This document shows positions 33,526 through 46,107 of a DNA stretch of 64,000 bases, in pieces. Both the position numbers and the translations under genes were made by a program. How positions within the stretch are numbered: the first letter of the stretch is position 1; each line of letters opens with the position of its first letter. Source of the DNA: Tupaia tana (Eukaryota > Chordata > Mammalia > Scandentia > Tupaiidae); contig JAKSZU010000006.1 in NCBI GenBank assembly GCA_026018925.1, positions 193,504,449 through 193,568,448 of the forward strand, written 5' to 3'. Below the pieces are notes generated by a model. The model worked only from the letters and a program-made list of their open reading frames with translations, was not told where the DNA came from and ran no database searches.

Positions 33526-33647
33526 CAGAATTCAGACTAAGGAGATACTTAATCACGACTTTAACTAAAGTGTCATTGCCAAATGCGTCTACTATTACAG
33601 CAGGCACTGGGGAAGAAACAAGCATGATGTTTTAACTTCTAAAGTTT

Positions 33648-33886
33648 TTTTAGAGAGATTTTTGCTATAAGGCCTGTGCGCTTGTCTGAGAGACAGAGAT
33701 AGAAAGTGAAAAATCCCTCCAGAGTGTTTGGCCACACCACAATCCCTTTCCTTTATTCTCATTTCGAGATTTGGGGCACTCACACACACACCTGGCACGA
33801 GTTTTAAGCCGCTGGCTCCAGGACTCAAATCGTAGTCAACTATGTGGGAGTCTAGTGACAGAAACATTCTGCCATCTGCTGGTCCC
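33648..33886 (-). mobile_element. SINE family A-long with TSD
   Basis: AACTTCTAAAGTTT before and AACTTTTGAAGTTT after, with two differences. Older copy. Confidence 0.88.
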
Positions 33887-34029
33887 AACTTTTGAAGTTT
33901 TAACTGTATGAAGGAAGTTTGTAAATGTCTATATTTTCTCATTTTTCTTTCAGAATGTTGCTGTTACTATTCTGGATATTAACTTTTTTCTTGCTCAAAC
34001 TTTAATCAGGCTTTTGAAACTTCTTTTAG

Positions 34030-34425
34030 GCCTATAATTCTTTTAGGCCCATGGTACTTCCTTGTCAAATCCAGGTTTAGCAAAGAATCCTGCCTCATCA
34101 GTTTAGCAAGAACCCTCCACCTCTGATATCTTACCATCCTCAATATCTGATCACCCTCCATATCTGATCAGGTTCTTCACTCTATCATCTAATTACCCAG
34201 CCTATCTACAAGAAGAATCCTGTCCAGTCAGTTTAGCCAGAGCCCCCTTACTCCTGATATTTTCTCTAGTAATTTTCCCATCACAGACCCTACCCTGCTC
34301 CTTAGCTATAAATCCCTATTCAGTCTTTGAAGTCAAGCTTTCCCCAACCAATGCAACTATTCCCTATTACCTACCTCAATGGTTCTGAATAAAGTCTTCC
34401 TTTCCATGCTTTAACAAGTGTAATT
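34030..34425 (+). repeat. Candidate solo LTR of an ERV1-type endogenous retrovirus
   Basis: C/T-rich, with repeated CAGTTTAGC motifs, a TATA-like CTATAAATCCC at about 34304 and a poly-A signal in GAATAAAGTC about 85 bases further. This spacing and composition resemble a retroviral LTR promoter and R region. No gag/pol/env sequence is near it. Edges are uncertain. Confidence 0.5.
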
Positions 34426-35126
34426 GACAATTTTTTCTTTAACAGAGAACTCATCAAGATAATTAGAAGGCACTTACAGCTTAATGCTAATCAAGCCTTC
34501 TTCTGTTGGTGAGCAGACACAATGTGGTGAATGTTTCCACATCCAATTCTGAAGTGTATGAAGGAGAAATTGATTAAGATACACTCCTCCATATGGTATA
34601 TTGCACTTGGGAATCACCTGAAATAAAATTCTCTGTGGAAGATCAGAAGAAAGCAGGTACTCCAGCATTTTGTAAAGCATTACTAAGAAAATAAAAAGGA
34701 AAGAGTATGTTACCAACTGAAATTGATCAGTTAAGCTAATCACAGAGATCAAAACAGTTTTCCCAGATGAGTGTTAGGATGGGTTTTTGTTATGTTTTGT
34801 TTTGTTTTTGGGGGGGGGGAGGTGGGCAGAAAAACTGAGTTCCAAATGAGTACTTATTATTTAACCTAGACTATCTTGTTTTCAAATTTTATAAGTTCAA
34901 AAATAAAATATGTTTAAGTCATCAAAGGAAGAGAGAAAAATAAATGATTAATGAGAAATAATGAGATCTGGCATATTTTCCATATAAAATTAAATTTAAA
35001 TAGAGTCTCAGAAAGAGTGACACTCAGACAAGCAGAAAAAACGAAAGACATTTCTTATCAGGGAATGGCATAAAGATTTGAAATTTAAAAAAAAAAAATC
35101 TACGTTCTGTTTGGGAACCTACTAGA
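34426..35126. other. Unassigned sequence
   Basis: No gene. A run of nine G lies at about 34810-34818. Confidence 0.35.
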
Positions 35127-35265
35127 GAAGCATGGAAGATTTTTTAAAATGTGTGGAGAAATGGAATTAAGGTATGAGTTTATGTAGGTGAAAAAAATTT
35201 TGAAATCCATGTATAATTTTTTCATAATATGTAGTTTCCACAAGATTTTTTGAAGTCTGTTTCAT
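35127..35265. mobile_element. Mariner-like MITE (about 138-bp type)
   Basis: GTGTGGAGAAATGGAATTAA, AATTTTGAAATCCATGTATA, CATAATATGTAGTTTCC and ATTTTTTGAAGTCTG align with the copies at 21076 and 27840. Confidence 0.6.
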
Positions 35266-35840
35266 GTAAGAAGATAAATTTAGATTAATAAGTAGAACTT
35301 AGAGTGAATGTCACTTCAATTTTTTATTTGTGTTTTATAATTATGAAGCAAGTCAAACTTATAAACCATAGAAAAGTGTATAACAGATGTCAATGTGTTC
35401 GTCGTAGACTTTGAACAGCATGTGCTAAATGATTGGGCATTCTTTAATGGCATAATCTTGAATTTGGATTCTGTAGACCCAGAAATTTTAAGGTGAAGAT
35501 AGGCAGCAGGTTGATGAGATAATGCCAATGGCAGGGGAGCAGTGTGAAGGGTTTTCTTGGCCTCTAAACTATACCCAGAGACTGGGGAGATAGAACAAAA
35601 GAGAAGCATAATAAAGTACTTTTAAGTTCTCCCTGTGAATAATTGTAAACACTTTCATCTTAAATATTAATGTATTATGGAGGTAAATGAAAGACTAATA
35701 TGAAAGTTTAAGTTAAAATATGAAATATCAAAGAAAAAAATGTACCTGCTTTATCTTTATAAGGACTACATTCCAGAAATCATGCCAGATGGGAACTCTT
35801 GCGCCAATGGGAATACACATATCTCTCTCTTTTTGCTGTT
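35266..35840. other. Unassigned sequence
   Basis: No gene or named repeat. Confidence 0.35.
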
Positions 35841-35855
35841 AGGAATGCTTCTACA

Positions 35856-35954
35856 GGGATCAGCAGATGGCATAATGGTTATGTCACCAGACTCCCACAT
35901 AGTCATCCACGATTTGAGCCCTGGACCCAGTGGCTTCAAACTCACATTGGGTGC

Positions 35955-35997
<43 letters not shown>

Positions 35998-36202
35998 TGC
36001 CCAAGATCCCGAGAGGAGAATGGAGGAGAAGGGGTTGTGATGTGGCCATCTCCCTGGGGGCTGATTTCTCGCTTTCTGTCTGCCCATCTCTCTCTCTGTC
36101 TCTCCAGTGAGTGCATGTGCCCTATAGCAAAAATCTCTCTTAAAAAAAAAGAAGAAAGAAAGAAAGAACGAAGGAAAAGAAAAAAAAAGGCAAGAAAAGA
36201 AA
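35856..36202 (+). mobile_element. SINE family A-long with a GT/GC microsatellite
   Basis: The GTGTGCGTGCG spacer of the SINE has expanded to about 14 GT units followed by GCGCGCGC (35959-35996). AGGAATGCTTCTA flanks the element at 35841-35853 and 36203-36215. Confidence 0.92.
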
Positions 36203-36215
36203 AGGAATGCTTCTA

Positions 36216-36748
36216 TGAAAGAAATATGAAATGTTCTGTTCTAGGCCATAGGGAATCACTGAAGTTTTACCTCTTAAATGGGATTTTACATATTAAGTAC
36301 CAGAATGACACGTTTTGCAACTTACATTGATCATTGCAATAAATCTATTAGTAAAAATGAGTAGAAACTCTAGGACCTTCTGAAGTTTTCATCCAAAAGC
36401 ATGAGAATATTTCTCTCACTGAGTAAAATATCAGGAATGGCAGAAAATTAAAAGAGCACTGCATTTTTATTGTGTTATGAATCATGTGTTTAGTTTACCA
36501 GTTACTTACATGAAATTTTATCACTGGTGCTAATCACTATTCTCCCTCGTGCAAGAGGTTCCAACTAACTCTCCAGGATGATGATAAGAACAAAGAGAGA
36601 GAAATTCAGGTAACCAGCTGCTCAGATTGCTCTAGTCCTGAGCACATGGCTCCTGGTAAGTAAGCCCGAGTCTCTGATTTCACCCTGTTCACAGTGTCCT
36701 CCAAGCCCACCATGAAAAATGGATTATACAGAGAGAAAATAGAGTCAC
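36216..36748. other. Unassigned sequence
   Basis: No gene or firm repeat. Confidence 0.35.
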
Positions 36749-37110
36749 TGTTATGGACTGAAATGATTGTGTCTCCATACCCACCCATCCACTAACTTGT
36801 CCATTTTGTTTATTGAAGGCCTAACTTTCAATGCATTGATATTAGGAGTTGGGCCTTTGGACAGTAATTAGGTGTAGATGAGGTCATTAAGGCCCTCACG
36901 AAGGGATTAATGCCTTTTTTAGAAGAGGAAGAGACATTAGAGCATCTTCTCACCTCACAAGGACATTTGCAAGCCAAGAAGAGAACTTAACAGGAACTGA
37001 ATCAGCTGGCACCTTCATTTGGGACTTTCAGTGTCCACCCTGAGAAATTACTGCTGTTGTTTAAGCCACCTGATCTATGGTGTCTTGTTATAGCAGTACC
37101 AGCTAAAACA
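36749..37110 (+). repeat. MLT1 solo LTR (ERVL-MaLR)
   Basis: Starts TGTTATGGACTGAAATGATT and contains GGAGTTGGGCCTTTGGACAG, TAGATGAGGTCATTAAGGCC, GCAAGCCAAGAAGAG and GTTGTTTAAGCCACC, with an end near AGCTAAAACA. No internal retroviral sequence is attached. Confidence 0.92.
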
Positions 37111-37189
37111 GCCAGTTTTTTAATGATGATGCTTTCATCAGAATCAGCAAGAGAACCCCAGAAGTCATCCTTCTCTTATTTTTTGGTTT

Positions 37190-37380
37190 ACAGGTACTAT
37201 AGCATAATGATTAAAATTATGAGATCTGGAACCCAAGTTCATAGACCTAGCTCTGCCACTTAATCTGTGAATCAATGTCTCCTTTGTAAAATGCATATGC
37301 TTTATTTCCTAGAGGATTTCTGTGAAAGTTGGGTAACATAATACATAGAGTATATTCAGAACAGTGCTTGACATTTTGCT
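37190..37380 (+). mobile_element. MIR
   Basis: ATAGCATAATGATTAAAATT, GATCTGGAACCCAAGTTCAT, CTAGCTCTGCCACTTAATCT and AACAGTGCTTGAC. This is a nearly complete MIR. Confidence 0.85.
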
Positions 37381-39463
37381 ACTCAATGCTAGTTTTAGTA
37401 TATATTTTTGTAAAGCCAGGAGCTATTCTAGGTTGTATTTTTCGTTTTGTATCCTCTCAAATTCCTGCCTAGTCCCATCACCTTCACGGTCTCACCATCC
37501 ATTATCTACATCCATGCCTGAACTAGGTCTGTACTTCCACTTTCCCACATTCCCAAGTCTTTGTAATTTGTTGGGTGGTCTGATGATTTGGTCTGCCTCA
37601 TTTGATGCCCTTGCTGTCCTTCATTGGTGATAACTTTAGTAGTAATTGGTTTTCTTCCAAGTATGAGTAAAACTGATGGAAGGCTTGCAAATTAAAATAT
37701 TAATTTTGTGTTTTTTTGCATTTCCTCTAGCATTAGTACCCCCTAGTCAACACTGAAACAGAAATAAAGACTAAAATAAACTACCAATTCCACTGCCTAA
37801 TTCAGTTTTCCTTCTAAGAGGTATTATTTCAAGGCCGCTTTTTCACTGCTGGGATGATTCAGTGGGGAAAAGGGAGAGAAACTAGAGAGGGAGGTTTGAA
37901 TAGACAACAAAGAATCTGCCACTGGATTGTACAAAGAAAGCAGAGAATAATGAACTGTCTCGGAGCATGGCTCACACTCATTTCTTGTTGACCTCCTTAC
38001 CAATGTAACAGTATTGGCTATTTAGAAAGACCTCTTACCCTTTAATAAAGGAGACCAAATACTTTCAGGAAAAAATTGTATATCCCGATAAGGGTGATAT
38101 TAAACTGAATTTTGGGAGAACATCCTTGTCTGTTAGTTTCTGTTCAGGGCTATCCCTTACTAAGGAAATAAGTACATCGGGATTTTTTCTAGAAAAGGTT
38201 GTAGTTTTAGTTGTGAGACCATAAAGCCAGATAACCAGGGCTGTGGTAGTATGTTTTCACTAGGCTGTGGCTTCTCCTATTTTCCTTCCTCGGGACTCTC
38301 ACACTATTTCTAGTCTTGAGCTTTTACTTTTAGATTGTCATTCCCATTTGTTCACTGGTATGAGAACCTGCCCTCAGTACCAGCACCTGCTGCCTGAGAA
38401 ATGCACACTCTGACTAGACTTGACAGCACCTTCCTTGAGGGTCTATATGTTGTTTCAACACTCCGTTGGGGGTCATGCCCCTAATGGGTTAACCATGTAG
38501 AAGGAAGATACTGTTACCCACATGACTTCAGTCAATTTTAATCACCGCTTCCCAGAATTTCTTGCCACCTGCCCAAACCACAGAATTAGTTCTGCTTGGA
38601 GATCAACCATCACTTGTGTCGCATATGACATATTTATATACAAAAAAATCCTACCCATCTCTGACTAACATGAGCTATCACTTATATTCTTACCATTCTG
38701 TAAGGTCTTCAATACCTTGTCTTGGGTTCTAGACCATGATATGTACTTCCCAAGTATCTCATTGTCCAGAGATTTTTCAAACACTCTTCTCTGGCCTATA
38801 AACCCTACTTCACTTTTAAGGCATAAAAAACATGTACACACACATATATACACATACAATGTACCCACATAATCTCTGATTTAGGTGATTTTTTTCCATT
38901 CCTAAAAGTGGCATAGCTTGGGTCAGTCTTGGACTTACCAAAACTCCACCACCTATACTAAACCCTACCATAGTCCCTCCCACTGCCTCCCAAACTGGAG
39001 AGAAAGAATCAGACATGGCCTTACATTACAACAGTAGAGACCTACAGACTGGATAAAAGGAGGCAAAAATCTCATTGTAGTCGGTATTGGGAAAAGACAC
39101 AGCTGAGTACTGAATCCACTCACAATACATAGCTGAAATAATTCAGACTATTGAGAAATGAGATTGTTCAGAAGTTTTCAGTTCTAGTTTTCCTATGTTG
39201 TTCTTTCTTTATAGTGAGGCTTTTGCCCACACTTCTGAGAGTTTCTTTCCTGCCACAGAAAAATATCTTTTGAAAGATAGTAAATGACTAAATTAGTCAG
39301 ATAGCAGGTTAATGAGCTGATAGTCTCATGCAAACAATTTCCGTGGTAAGTTAAATGTGATAAGACCTTAATGTTAGATCAAATGCCAATAAGGGATCAA
39401 GTGCTGGTTAATTTAGAGGGGGAAAAAAGTTACTTTCAGTAACTGAAACTAGTACTGCCATTA
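37381..39463. other. Unassigned sequence
   Basis: About 2.1 kb with no gene. The 38.0-38.9 kb part looks like old LTR or DNA-transposon material (even base use, no simple repeats), but no diagnostic block was recognised. Confidence 0.35.
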
Positions 39464-39980
39464 TGTAGGCAGAATAATGGTCCCTCAAAACTGTTCAGTG
39501 CTGTTTTCCAGGCTTGTGAATATATTATTTGTGTCAAAAAGAACTTGCAGAAGTGATTAAGTTTATGAACCTTAAAATAGGGAGCAGATCCAGGATTATC
39601 CAGGTTGGCCCAAACTAATCACATAAATCATTAGAATTGGAAAGCCTTTTTTGTAGCTATGGTCAGAGATTCATCAACCATCAAAAAAAGAGTCAAAAAG
39701 ATGCAACAGTGCCAATTGTGAAGCCAGAGGAGAGGATGAGCCAACAAACATGGCTCTAGAAGCTGAAGTTGGAAAAGGCAGGGACACAGATTTTACCCGA
39801 GAGCTTCCAGAAAGAAACAAAATGCCACCAATGACCACTGAAGTTTGCTCATGCTTTTATGTTAGCCCAGTGAGATCCATTTTAGACTTCTGACCTACTG
39901 AAACTGTAAGGTAAAATATTTCTATTGTTTGAGTCATTAATTGTTGTAATTTTTTATAGCAACAATAGAAAAAGAATACA
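39464..39980 (+). repeat. MLT1 solo LTR (MLT1C/D-like)
   Basis: TGTAGGCAGAATAATGGTCC, GAAGTGATTAAGTTTATGAA, CTCTAGAAGCTGAAGTTGGA, TTTTAGACTTCTGACC and GCAACAATAGAAAAAGAATA follow MLT1 order. Confidence 0.85.
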
Positions 39981-40480
39981 TATATTCAATATTTTCTTAC
40001 TTCTGTTCTGCTCTATTATACAAACTCTGCCCAAGGGACTAACACCTTATAAGTCATGTGTATACATGGTTTTTAAAATTTTATTAACAATTATGTTTTT
40101 TATTTGAATGTTGTTTTATCATGTAAGACAGCAGACTATTAAATGGGTTTTCCCAGTTTGAGTCTTATCTTCTTATTCTTCCTATCTTTTTTCATGACTC
40201 CAGTCCCTGTCTCTGGCTTTATTACATATGACCCTCATACCAACTGTTTAGGCATAAAGAATAGATACAGATGCCATTATCTTTATGGATGCAAAAACTC
40301 AGCTGAAGAGCTAAGTGATTGATAACGAATTCAGGGCAAGAATTTCTCCCTTTTAACTTGTAAACCAGTACTTTTTCTGATTTTGACTGCTACCTATAAA
40401 ATACTGTGTACAAAACATATGGAGTATTTAAAAGAGCGGAAAAGAAAACATAAGGTTTAGATTAAAACAAATGATTTATA

Positions 40481-40590
40481 AATGTAGTTCCTTAATGTAA
40501 GTTAACTAACCTCCTTGAATCTCAGTTTTCTCATTTGTGAAATATAATAGTCATATCTACTTGACATAATTACTGGAAGGATTTGTTCAC
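40481..40590 (+). mobile_element. MIR fragment
   Basis: AACCTCCTTGAATCTCAGTT, TTCTCATTTGTGAAATATAA and CTACTTGACATAATTACTGG. Confidence 0.75.
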
Positions 40591-40723
40591 TTTCCAACAA
40601 TAACTGCAATAGTACATTTAAATACAGCCCACAGCATATACGTGGTGGCACTATATTGGAATATCATGTCAATTTCATGACTCTTTCCTGTTCCTCTACA
40701 TAGACAAAAAGAGCTCATACTTT

Positions 40724-40878
40724 CGGGTCCAGATAATAACATAGCAGTAACACAACTGAACCCACACAGGCGGGATCCTCCCTGTGATCCAGTTTGGCTG
40801 AGGATGAATTTCTGCATGAGGACCTCTGTTGAGGGTGCTTTTCTCGCTTCCTCTCTATCTCTCATGGAAGAAATAAGT
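40724..40878 (+). mobile_element. SINE family B
   Basis: GGGTCCAGATAATAACATAG, TCCCTGTGATCCAGTTTGGC and CTGTTGAGGGTGCTTTTCTC, ending CATGGAAGAAATAAG. A central segment is deleted. Confidence 0.6.
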
Positions 40879-41745
40879 AATTTTTAACCCATCAATTTCC
40901 ACATATCAGAAGTCACCGAATTTTGATCCAAACCAATAACTCTAACTTAAGAAAGATTTGAGGAAACAAGATGCTCTCTTCACTAACATGAACAAATTAA
41001 TTTGTAGTGGTTCCTTTGCCTTCTAAAATGGTAATATATATAAACAGGATGAATGATTAGATTTATTGTTCTAGGTTTCTGTCTATAACAGACACAAGAA
41101 AAAAAAAATGAACCTCAACCTCAATAAACCTTCCAGAGAAAAATTACAATCATTTTCAAATCCATTTCATTAATATGGTTCCCACAAAATTGAAATTGAT
41201 GGGAGGAGAGAGCCCACATTTGAACAGAATACCTAAAAATTGCTGGACTAATCTATCCATAATCATTTAAAACTATAGTAGTGCTTGACATAACTCTAGA
41301 AGTAACTTCTATGAGAAATCTACTGTCTCTGGATTGGTAAAACATTACAAATAAAAGGCAACATTTTTAAACAAAAATTTGAAATGTAATAATAGATTGC
41401 ATTTTTTTATTGTGGTGTAAAACTGTGGGTTATCTGGAGTATCTTTTATATTCCTATAATGAAGAATGGTAATGCTATATCATTTAAAGCAATTTGAAGA
41501 AAAAAATGGATTTCTTTACCAAAAATAATTCTTGGCAGAAATTGTCATTTCAGATAATCAGAAGTGGAGAGAGTGTTTTACGGAGAACTTCTTTCTTGAT
41601 CCATGATTTCCCCTGTGATAGACATTAGAGGAAAATAAGAAATGCATGATTTATTTTAGTTCCTTTGGCATATAAATTATAAAATGCAGTTAGTGCTTTC
41701 CCTTCACACTAAACACTGGTAATTATATGTAAACATAGACCATTT
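40879..41745. other. Unassigned AT-rich sequence
   Basis: No gene or named repeat. Confidence 0.35.
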
Positions 41746-41990
41746 GGCAAGCCATTTGGTGGTGTGGTGGTTAAGGTGGGTGAATCCCACATGGCTAACT
41801 GCACGGCTCAAGTCTGGACCCAGTGATTTGAAAAATACAGAGGACATATGTGTGTGCATGTCCAAATTCTTGAGAGGAGAATGGAAGAGAAAGGATAGTG
41901 GTGTGGTCCCCTTGGGGGAGTACTTTCTCACTTTCTCTCTCTCTCTCATGAATGCACATACCCTGTAGCAAATTTAAAAAGAAAACAATA
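41746..41990 (+). mobile_element. SINE family A-long, older
   Basis: GGTGGTGTGGTGGTTAAGG, AGAGGAGAATGGAAGAG and CACATACCCTGTAGC. Confidence 0.85.
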
Positions 41991-42279
41991 GACACATCAG
42001 TCCTAACTACCAACCTCTTTTCAAGCCCTTGTATATTAATGATCTATATCTTAATATCCTGATGAATAGATAAGAAAAGCTCATAAGAAAATCTGCATGA
42101 CTGAAATATATATCCAGGACTCAGTCAGAACGTTTTGGATCTCATGAAATTCTACATCTAGGCATCCTAAAAACTATTTCAGTTCAATCTGCCCAAATAG
42201 AATTCAATATCTACCTCTCTCCAACCTATCCTTCTGATTCTTTCATTCTGAATGGTAACAGCCCCACATCTTCATCCTG
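41991..42279. other. Unassigned sequence
   Basis: Nothing recognised. Confidence 0.3.
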
Positions 42280-42690
42280 GTTGTGAGCCTGGCAGTTGGC
42301 ATTTACTTCACCTCTCTCCTCACAATCAATAAATTACTACATCCTGACATGTTACCTCCAACATATCCTTTAATTTTAGACAGGATACCATCACCTAAGT
42401 GCAGGCACACAACCACTGTTACAAAATACTGGAAATGGTTACTTAGCTAATCCTCTGTCCTGCATTCATCTCTTTCTTCCTCATTGACATTGCATTTCTT
42501 GTTTCACTCATGAGACTCCTATCCTCTAAACTGTCCTGTTGTACCTCATCTTCTCTCTATATACAGTGAAGACCACACACCTTAGCATATCTTTGTTTCT
42601 TATGTCCTCAACAGAGAGCTTATCTTTTGATGGTTCTGTGCAAGTTCCCTGCACTAGACCTCTGGAAACTTGCCTTTAATATAACATTCT
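42280..42690 (+). mobile_element. Possible L2 fragment
   Basis: Pyrimidine-rich, old-looking stretch with CTCATGAGACTCCTATCCTC and related L2-like phrases. Weak. Confidence 0.3.
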
Positions 42691-43370
42691 CCACAGATCT
42701 GCATCTTTGCATCTACTGTCTTTTTAAAAAAATTTTATGTACTACTTTTGTTTATGTTTCTCATTTTTAGAAAATTTATCATCAAAATCTTGTTTATAGT
42801 ACATTGAATCACATATAACTTTACAGTGTATTACATTTCTTTTTCCAGAAGGAATACCATGCATATCAGTCAATACAGAGACATTAAAATCCCCATTTCA
42901 TCATCCAATAACTTTTCATTATTTTTCCCAATTGTCATTATCATTATTATTATTCCAATGATTTTTTTTAAACAGTCAATCACTATTTCTCATTTTGTTT
43001 GTAAAAAGACTTTACCCAACATGAAATACTTCTCAGACCAATCCAGTTGAGAATACTATACATGTAGTCATCAACAGGTAATAAACCATATCTGTGTCCT
43101 ACTAATGGCATGCCTCTCTATTTATTCTCTTGCTATCTTTCTCTATTCTCTTCTCCCACCCCATTCCACACTGTCTTATCCTCGTTAACTATTTTCATTG
43201 CTTTGCATCTACTGTCTTTACCACGTGAGTCAGCCCACCCCCCCCCCAACCTATCTGTTAATAAACTCCTACTCATTCTTCAAAAGGCTTTCTTCAGATG
43301 TCCTTTCCTATGAAACCCCACTTTGTTCCAGAGAGGAATTCTTTTCTCTCTCTGTAGAGCATTCATTCCA
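42691..43370. other. Unassigned AT-rich sequence
   Basis: No gene. A run of nine C lies near 43239. Confidence 0.35.
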
Positions 43371-43490
43371 CATGTTGTAACTTTCTTGTCTCCTTCATTA
43401 TGTCAGAAGCTCCTTAACAGCTTTCTGTTATTACTAGGGTGTGGCATGTGGTTCAACATTCAACAATTGCTTCCTGGATGAATGAATGAA
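43371..43490 (+). mobile_element. L2 3' end
   Basis: AGAAGCTCCTTAACAGCTTT, AACAATTGCTTCCTGG and ATGAATGAATGAATA, the usual L2 terminus. Confidence 0.65.
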
Positions 43491-43650
43491 TACAGGATAT
43501 CATGTTCCCTTCTCAAATTAGGCAATTTAGTTCCAGAGAGGTTAAGCAACCTGCCTAAGGCCACATAGCTGGATAATAGAAGAGTCAATAAAGGCAGACA
43601 TCATGGACCTCCAGATTTCAACCTAGTAATTACTCTCTGCACCCAACTGC
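43491..43650 (-). mobile_element. MIR
   Basis: CCAGAGAGGTTAAGCAACCT, GCCTAAGGCCACATAGCTGG and ACCTCCAGATTTCAACC: the well-known antisense MIR core. Confidence 0.85.
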
Positions 43651-44624
43651 TTTGTATTTGACAAAATACAAAGGACTACACCTTTTCCTGAGTTTACTCT
43701 CTTTATTTGGGGACTCCTTTTTTGGTTTGGTTTGCCTTTTTAGTACCAATATCTGGATTTTCCCTTGAGGAACTACCTTTCATGTATTCCCAAGGCCCAA
43801 AGTTAAGAAGGGGCTGACCTCATCCCCTGACTCCAGGAGAAGACAAGTGATCCAGGGACACCCAGTGGCAATGCTTCATTCTCCAAAGTGAATCAGAGAC
43901 AGCAAGAGTCAGCCCAGCACTTGATAGGACTATTAAGAAAGAGAAGCCTTTTTTACACTGGGCTTATGAAGCTGAAACAAGAGAAGAGAATCTTTGAGAA
44001 AGAAGTCAAAAGAGAGAAACACAGAGTTGAGAGATTCCTCTGGACATTGAGCGTCTCCAGCCAGTCAGCCCAGATGCCATTGTGAGGAGGCTTTGTAATG
44101 TGTTGATTTGACTAAGCTGCATTATATCTGCCAGAATCCCGTTGGCTACATATTTCCGGGTTAGAGTAGAACACACAAAACATTTTTCATGAAATTCAGA
44201 AGGTGGAATGAAGGCAGCCATGTTGTTTTACCTATGAAAGGGTCAAACAAGGGACACCAGGGAGTGCTATAACACATGCGCATTGTACGTATTCTACTGA
44301 CTTGCCTTTGTTGCTGTGGGACAGCAACCATGTGAACATCTACTGCACCTTCCCTCAGATTCTCTTACAGTTTCGCCAACTTCTGGACAGGGGATATTTA
44401 GCTTAATGATAAAGGACACCAACTTCTCTCAGCAGGAAGGTGTCAATGTGGTCTAGAGGTATTAAGATACTGACCTGGGTTCCATTCCACCTTCATAGAT
44501 TCCAGCTCATGCTCATGGAAGCCAATATGTCCTCACTCTCTCCCACTTTACATCCAGCCTCTCTGCCAGACACAAGACCTGATGTCTGTAAGTTCCAACA
44601 TCAGAATGAAGACAAAAAAAATTT
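43651..44624. other. Unassigned sequence
   Basis: About 1 kb, no gene. TGGTCTAGAGGTATTAAG near 44451 is weakly tRNA-SINE-like. Confidence 0.35.
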
Positions 44625-44796
44625 AAATAATTATTTTATTTAAATTTATTTATCCATTTATTTCTTTGTTTTAATTTGGCCATAGAGGGAGAGAGACAGA
44701 GAGAAAGTGAGAAAGCAAGTCGCCAGGACCAGGACTTGAACCACCATCAGCCATGTGGGAGTTCAGCACCCTTAACGACCATGCTACCTACCAGCC
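44625..44796 (-). mobile_element. SINE family A-short
   Basis: Minus strand: TTATTTAAATTTATTTATCC, TTTAATTTGGCCATAGAGGG, AAGTCGCCAGGACCAGGACT and the tRNA head. Confidence 0.88.
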
Positions 44797-44929
44797 ACAG
44801 AAGAAAAAACTTTCATAAAGACTTACTAACTGGCTTTCACAAATGCCTACATTATATTCTTATAATAAATCCCTTAGTATATGTGTTTATTTACATTAAT
44901 TAAAACCTTTTCTCTTTTTCTTTCAAACG

Positions 44930-45163
44930 ATTTCTGCTATAGGGTGTGTGCACATGCCAGAGAGAGAGAGACAAAAAGTGAGAAATCACCTCCCAGGATG
45001 GATGGCCATGCTGTAATCCCTTCTCCTCTATTCTCCTCTTGTGATTTTTGTATCGCACGTAAAAGCACCTGGCGTGAGTTTTAAGCCACCAGGTCTGGGA
45101 CTTGAACTGTGGTCGACTATACAGGAATACAGCAACATAATCATTACACCATCTGCTGGTCCC
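44930..45163 (-). mobile_element. SINE family A-long
   Basis: Minus strand from GATTTCTGCTATAGGG to CCATCTGCTGGTCCC. A deletion removes part of the GCACGC block. Confidence 0.9.
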
Positions 45164-45299
45164 TAATTGAATCCTTTTCCAATTAGACCCTGACTGATAC
45201 ACAGTATTATCCCTGGACTCTTTCATTACACAATAATATATAAGCCAGTGTGAATTTGATTTCTGTCACTTGCTGCTAAAAACAACTACTATGCAGGAT

Positions 45300-45425
45300 T
45301 TTCACTTCTTGCCTAAACAACTTGATATCCTGAGGGCAGAATCTGTGTTTCAGTCATCCTTAAATCCCCAGTAAACTGCCAGCTACATAGTGGCTCTTGA
45401 TAAACACATGTTGAATGAACTGAGA
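45300..45425 (+). mobile_element. L2 3' end
   Basis: TCCTGAGGGCAGAATCTGTG, AATCCCCAGTAAACTGCCAG and ACATGTTGAATGAAC. Confidence 0.7.
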
Positions 45426-46107
45426 ACAAATGGCTACAGAATAAAACTGTTCTCCTGGGAACCCAGACTTAAAGCCTCACAAAATATGAACCATGTGGAA
45501 GATGAAAAGCAAGATGAGAGGGAACCCCCGGCATCTGGAGAAAGTCTTGACAATCCTGCGACTGAAAAGCAGCTGAGCCTCCCACCTGGCAGCCACGGGG
45601 AAGGGGCAGCACATGTCTGACATCTCATGTTCGCCATCAGCACAACAGGTGTTCCTGGGCTACCAGCCCTCTCGCGGAAGTGAGCTTCCGGCCACTGCTG
45701 ACAGGGATCCACTAGATGGATGTGACAGAAGTGGCACAGGAAGGTATTTGTTAAATAGAAAATTGGAAAGCATATCGCGTTTCTAGAAAAGGAAGCTTCT
45801 GAGAAAAGTGATTTCACAGTAAGAAACCCCATGAATCATCTGAAGAATTTTTATCTGAGGTAAGCCATAAATGCTAACCAGTTTTGTACTTGCTTAGATG
45901 ATGTTAACAGTTTTTTAAGAAAATAAATGGTTCATGGGAATCATGAAGTCAGAAATTTCTGAACAGAAATATTTTGAATGGTTCATCTGATAAACAGTGT
46001 GAGCGAATCAGGCGACAAACCTGTGCTTCATCTATTTCCAAGAACAGGCTTCACAGAGAAAAACATGAGACACACACATTGATTCAAAATAGGGAAGGGG
46101 TATAGCA
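45426..46107. other. Unassigned sequence
   Basis: Slightly GC-richer than its surroundings. A frame at 45390-45620 is open but shows no family resemblance, conserved start context or splice sites that I can recognise. Confidence 0.35.

Noticed and set aside
35740..36330. 196-codon open frame, the longest apart from ORF1
   Set aside because: It runs straight through a family A SINE, its GT microsatellite and the A-rich tail.
45390..45620. 76-codon open frame in slightly GC-richer sequence
   Set aside because: No family resemblance, no splice signals I can recognise, and it overlaps an L2 end at its start.
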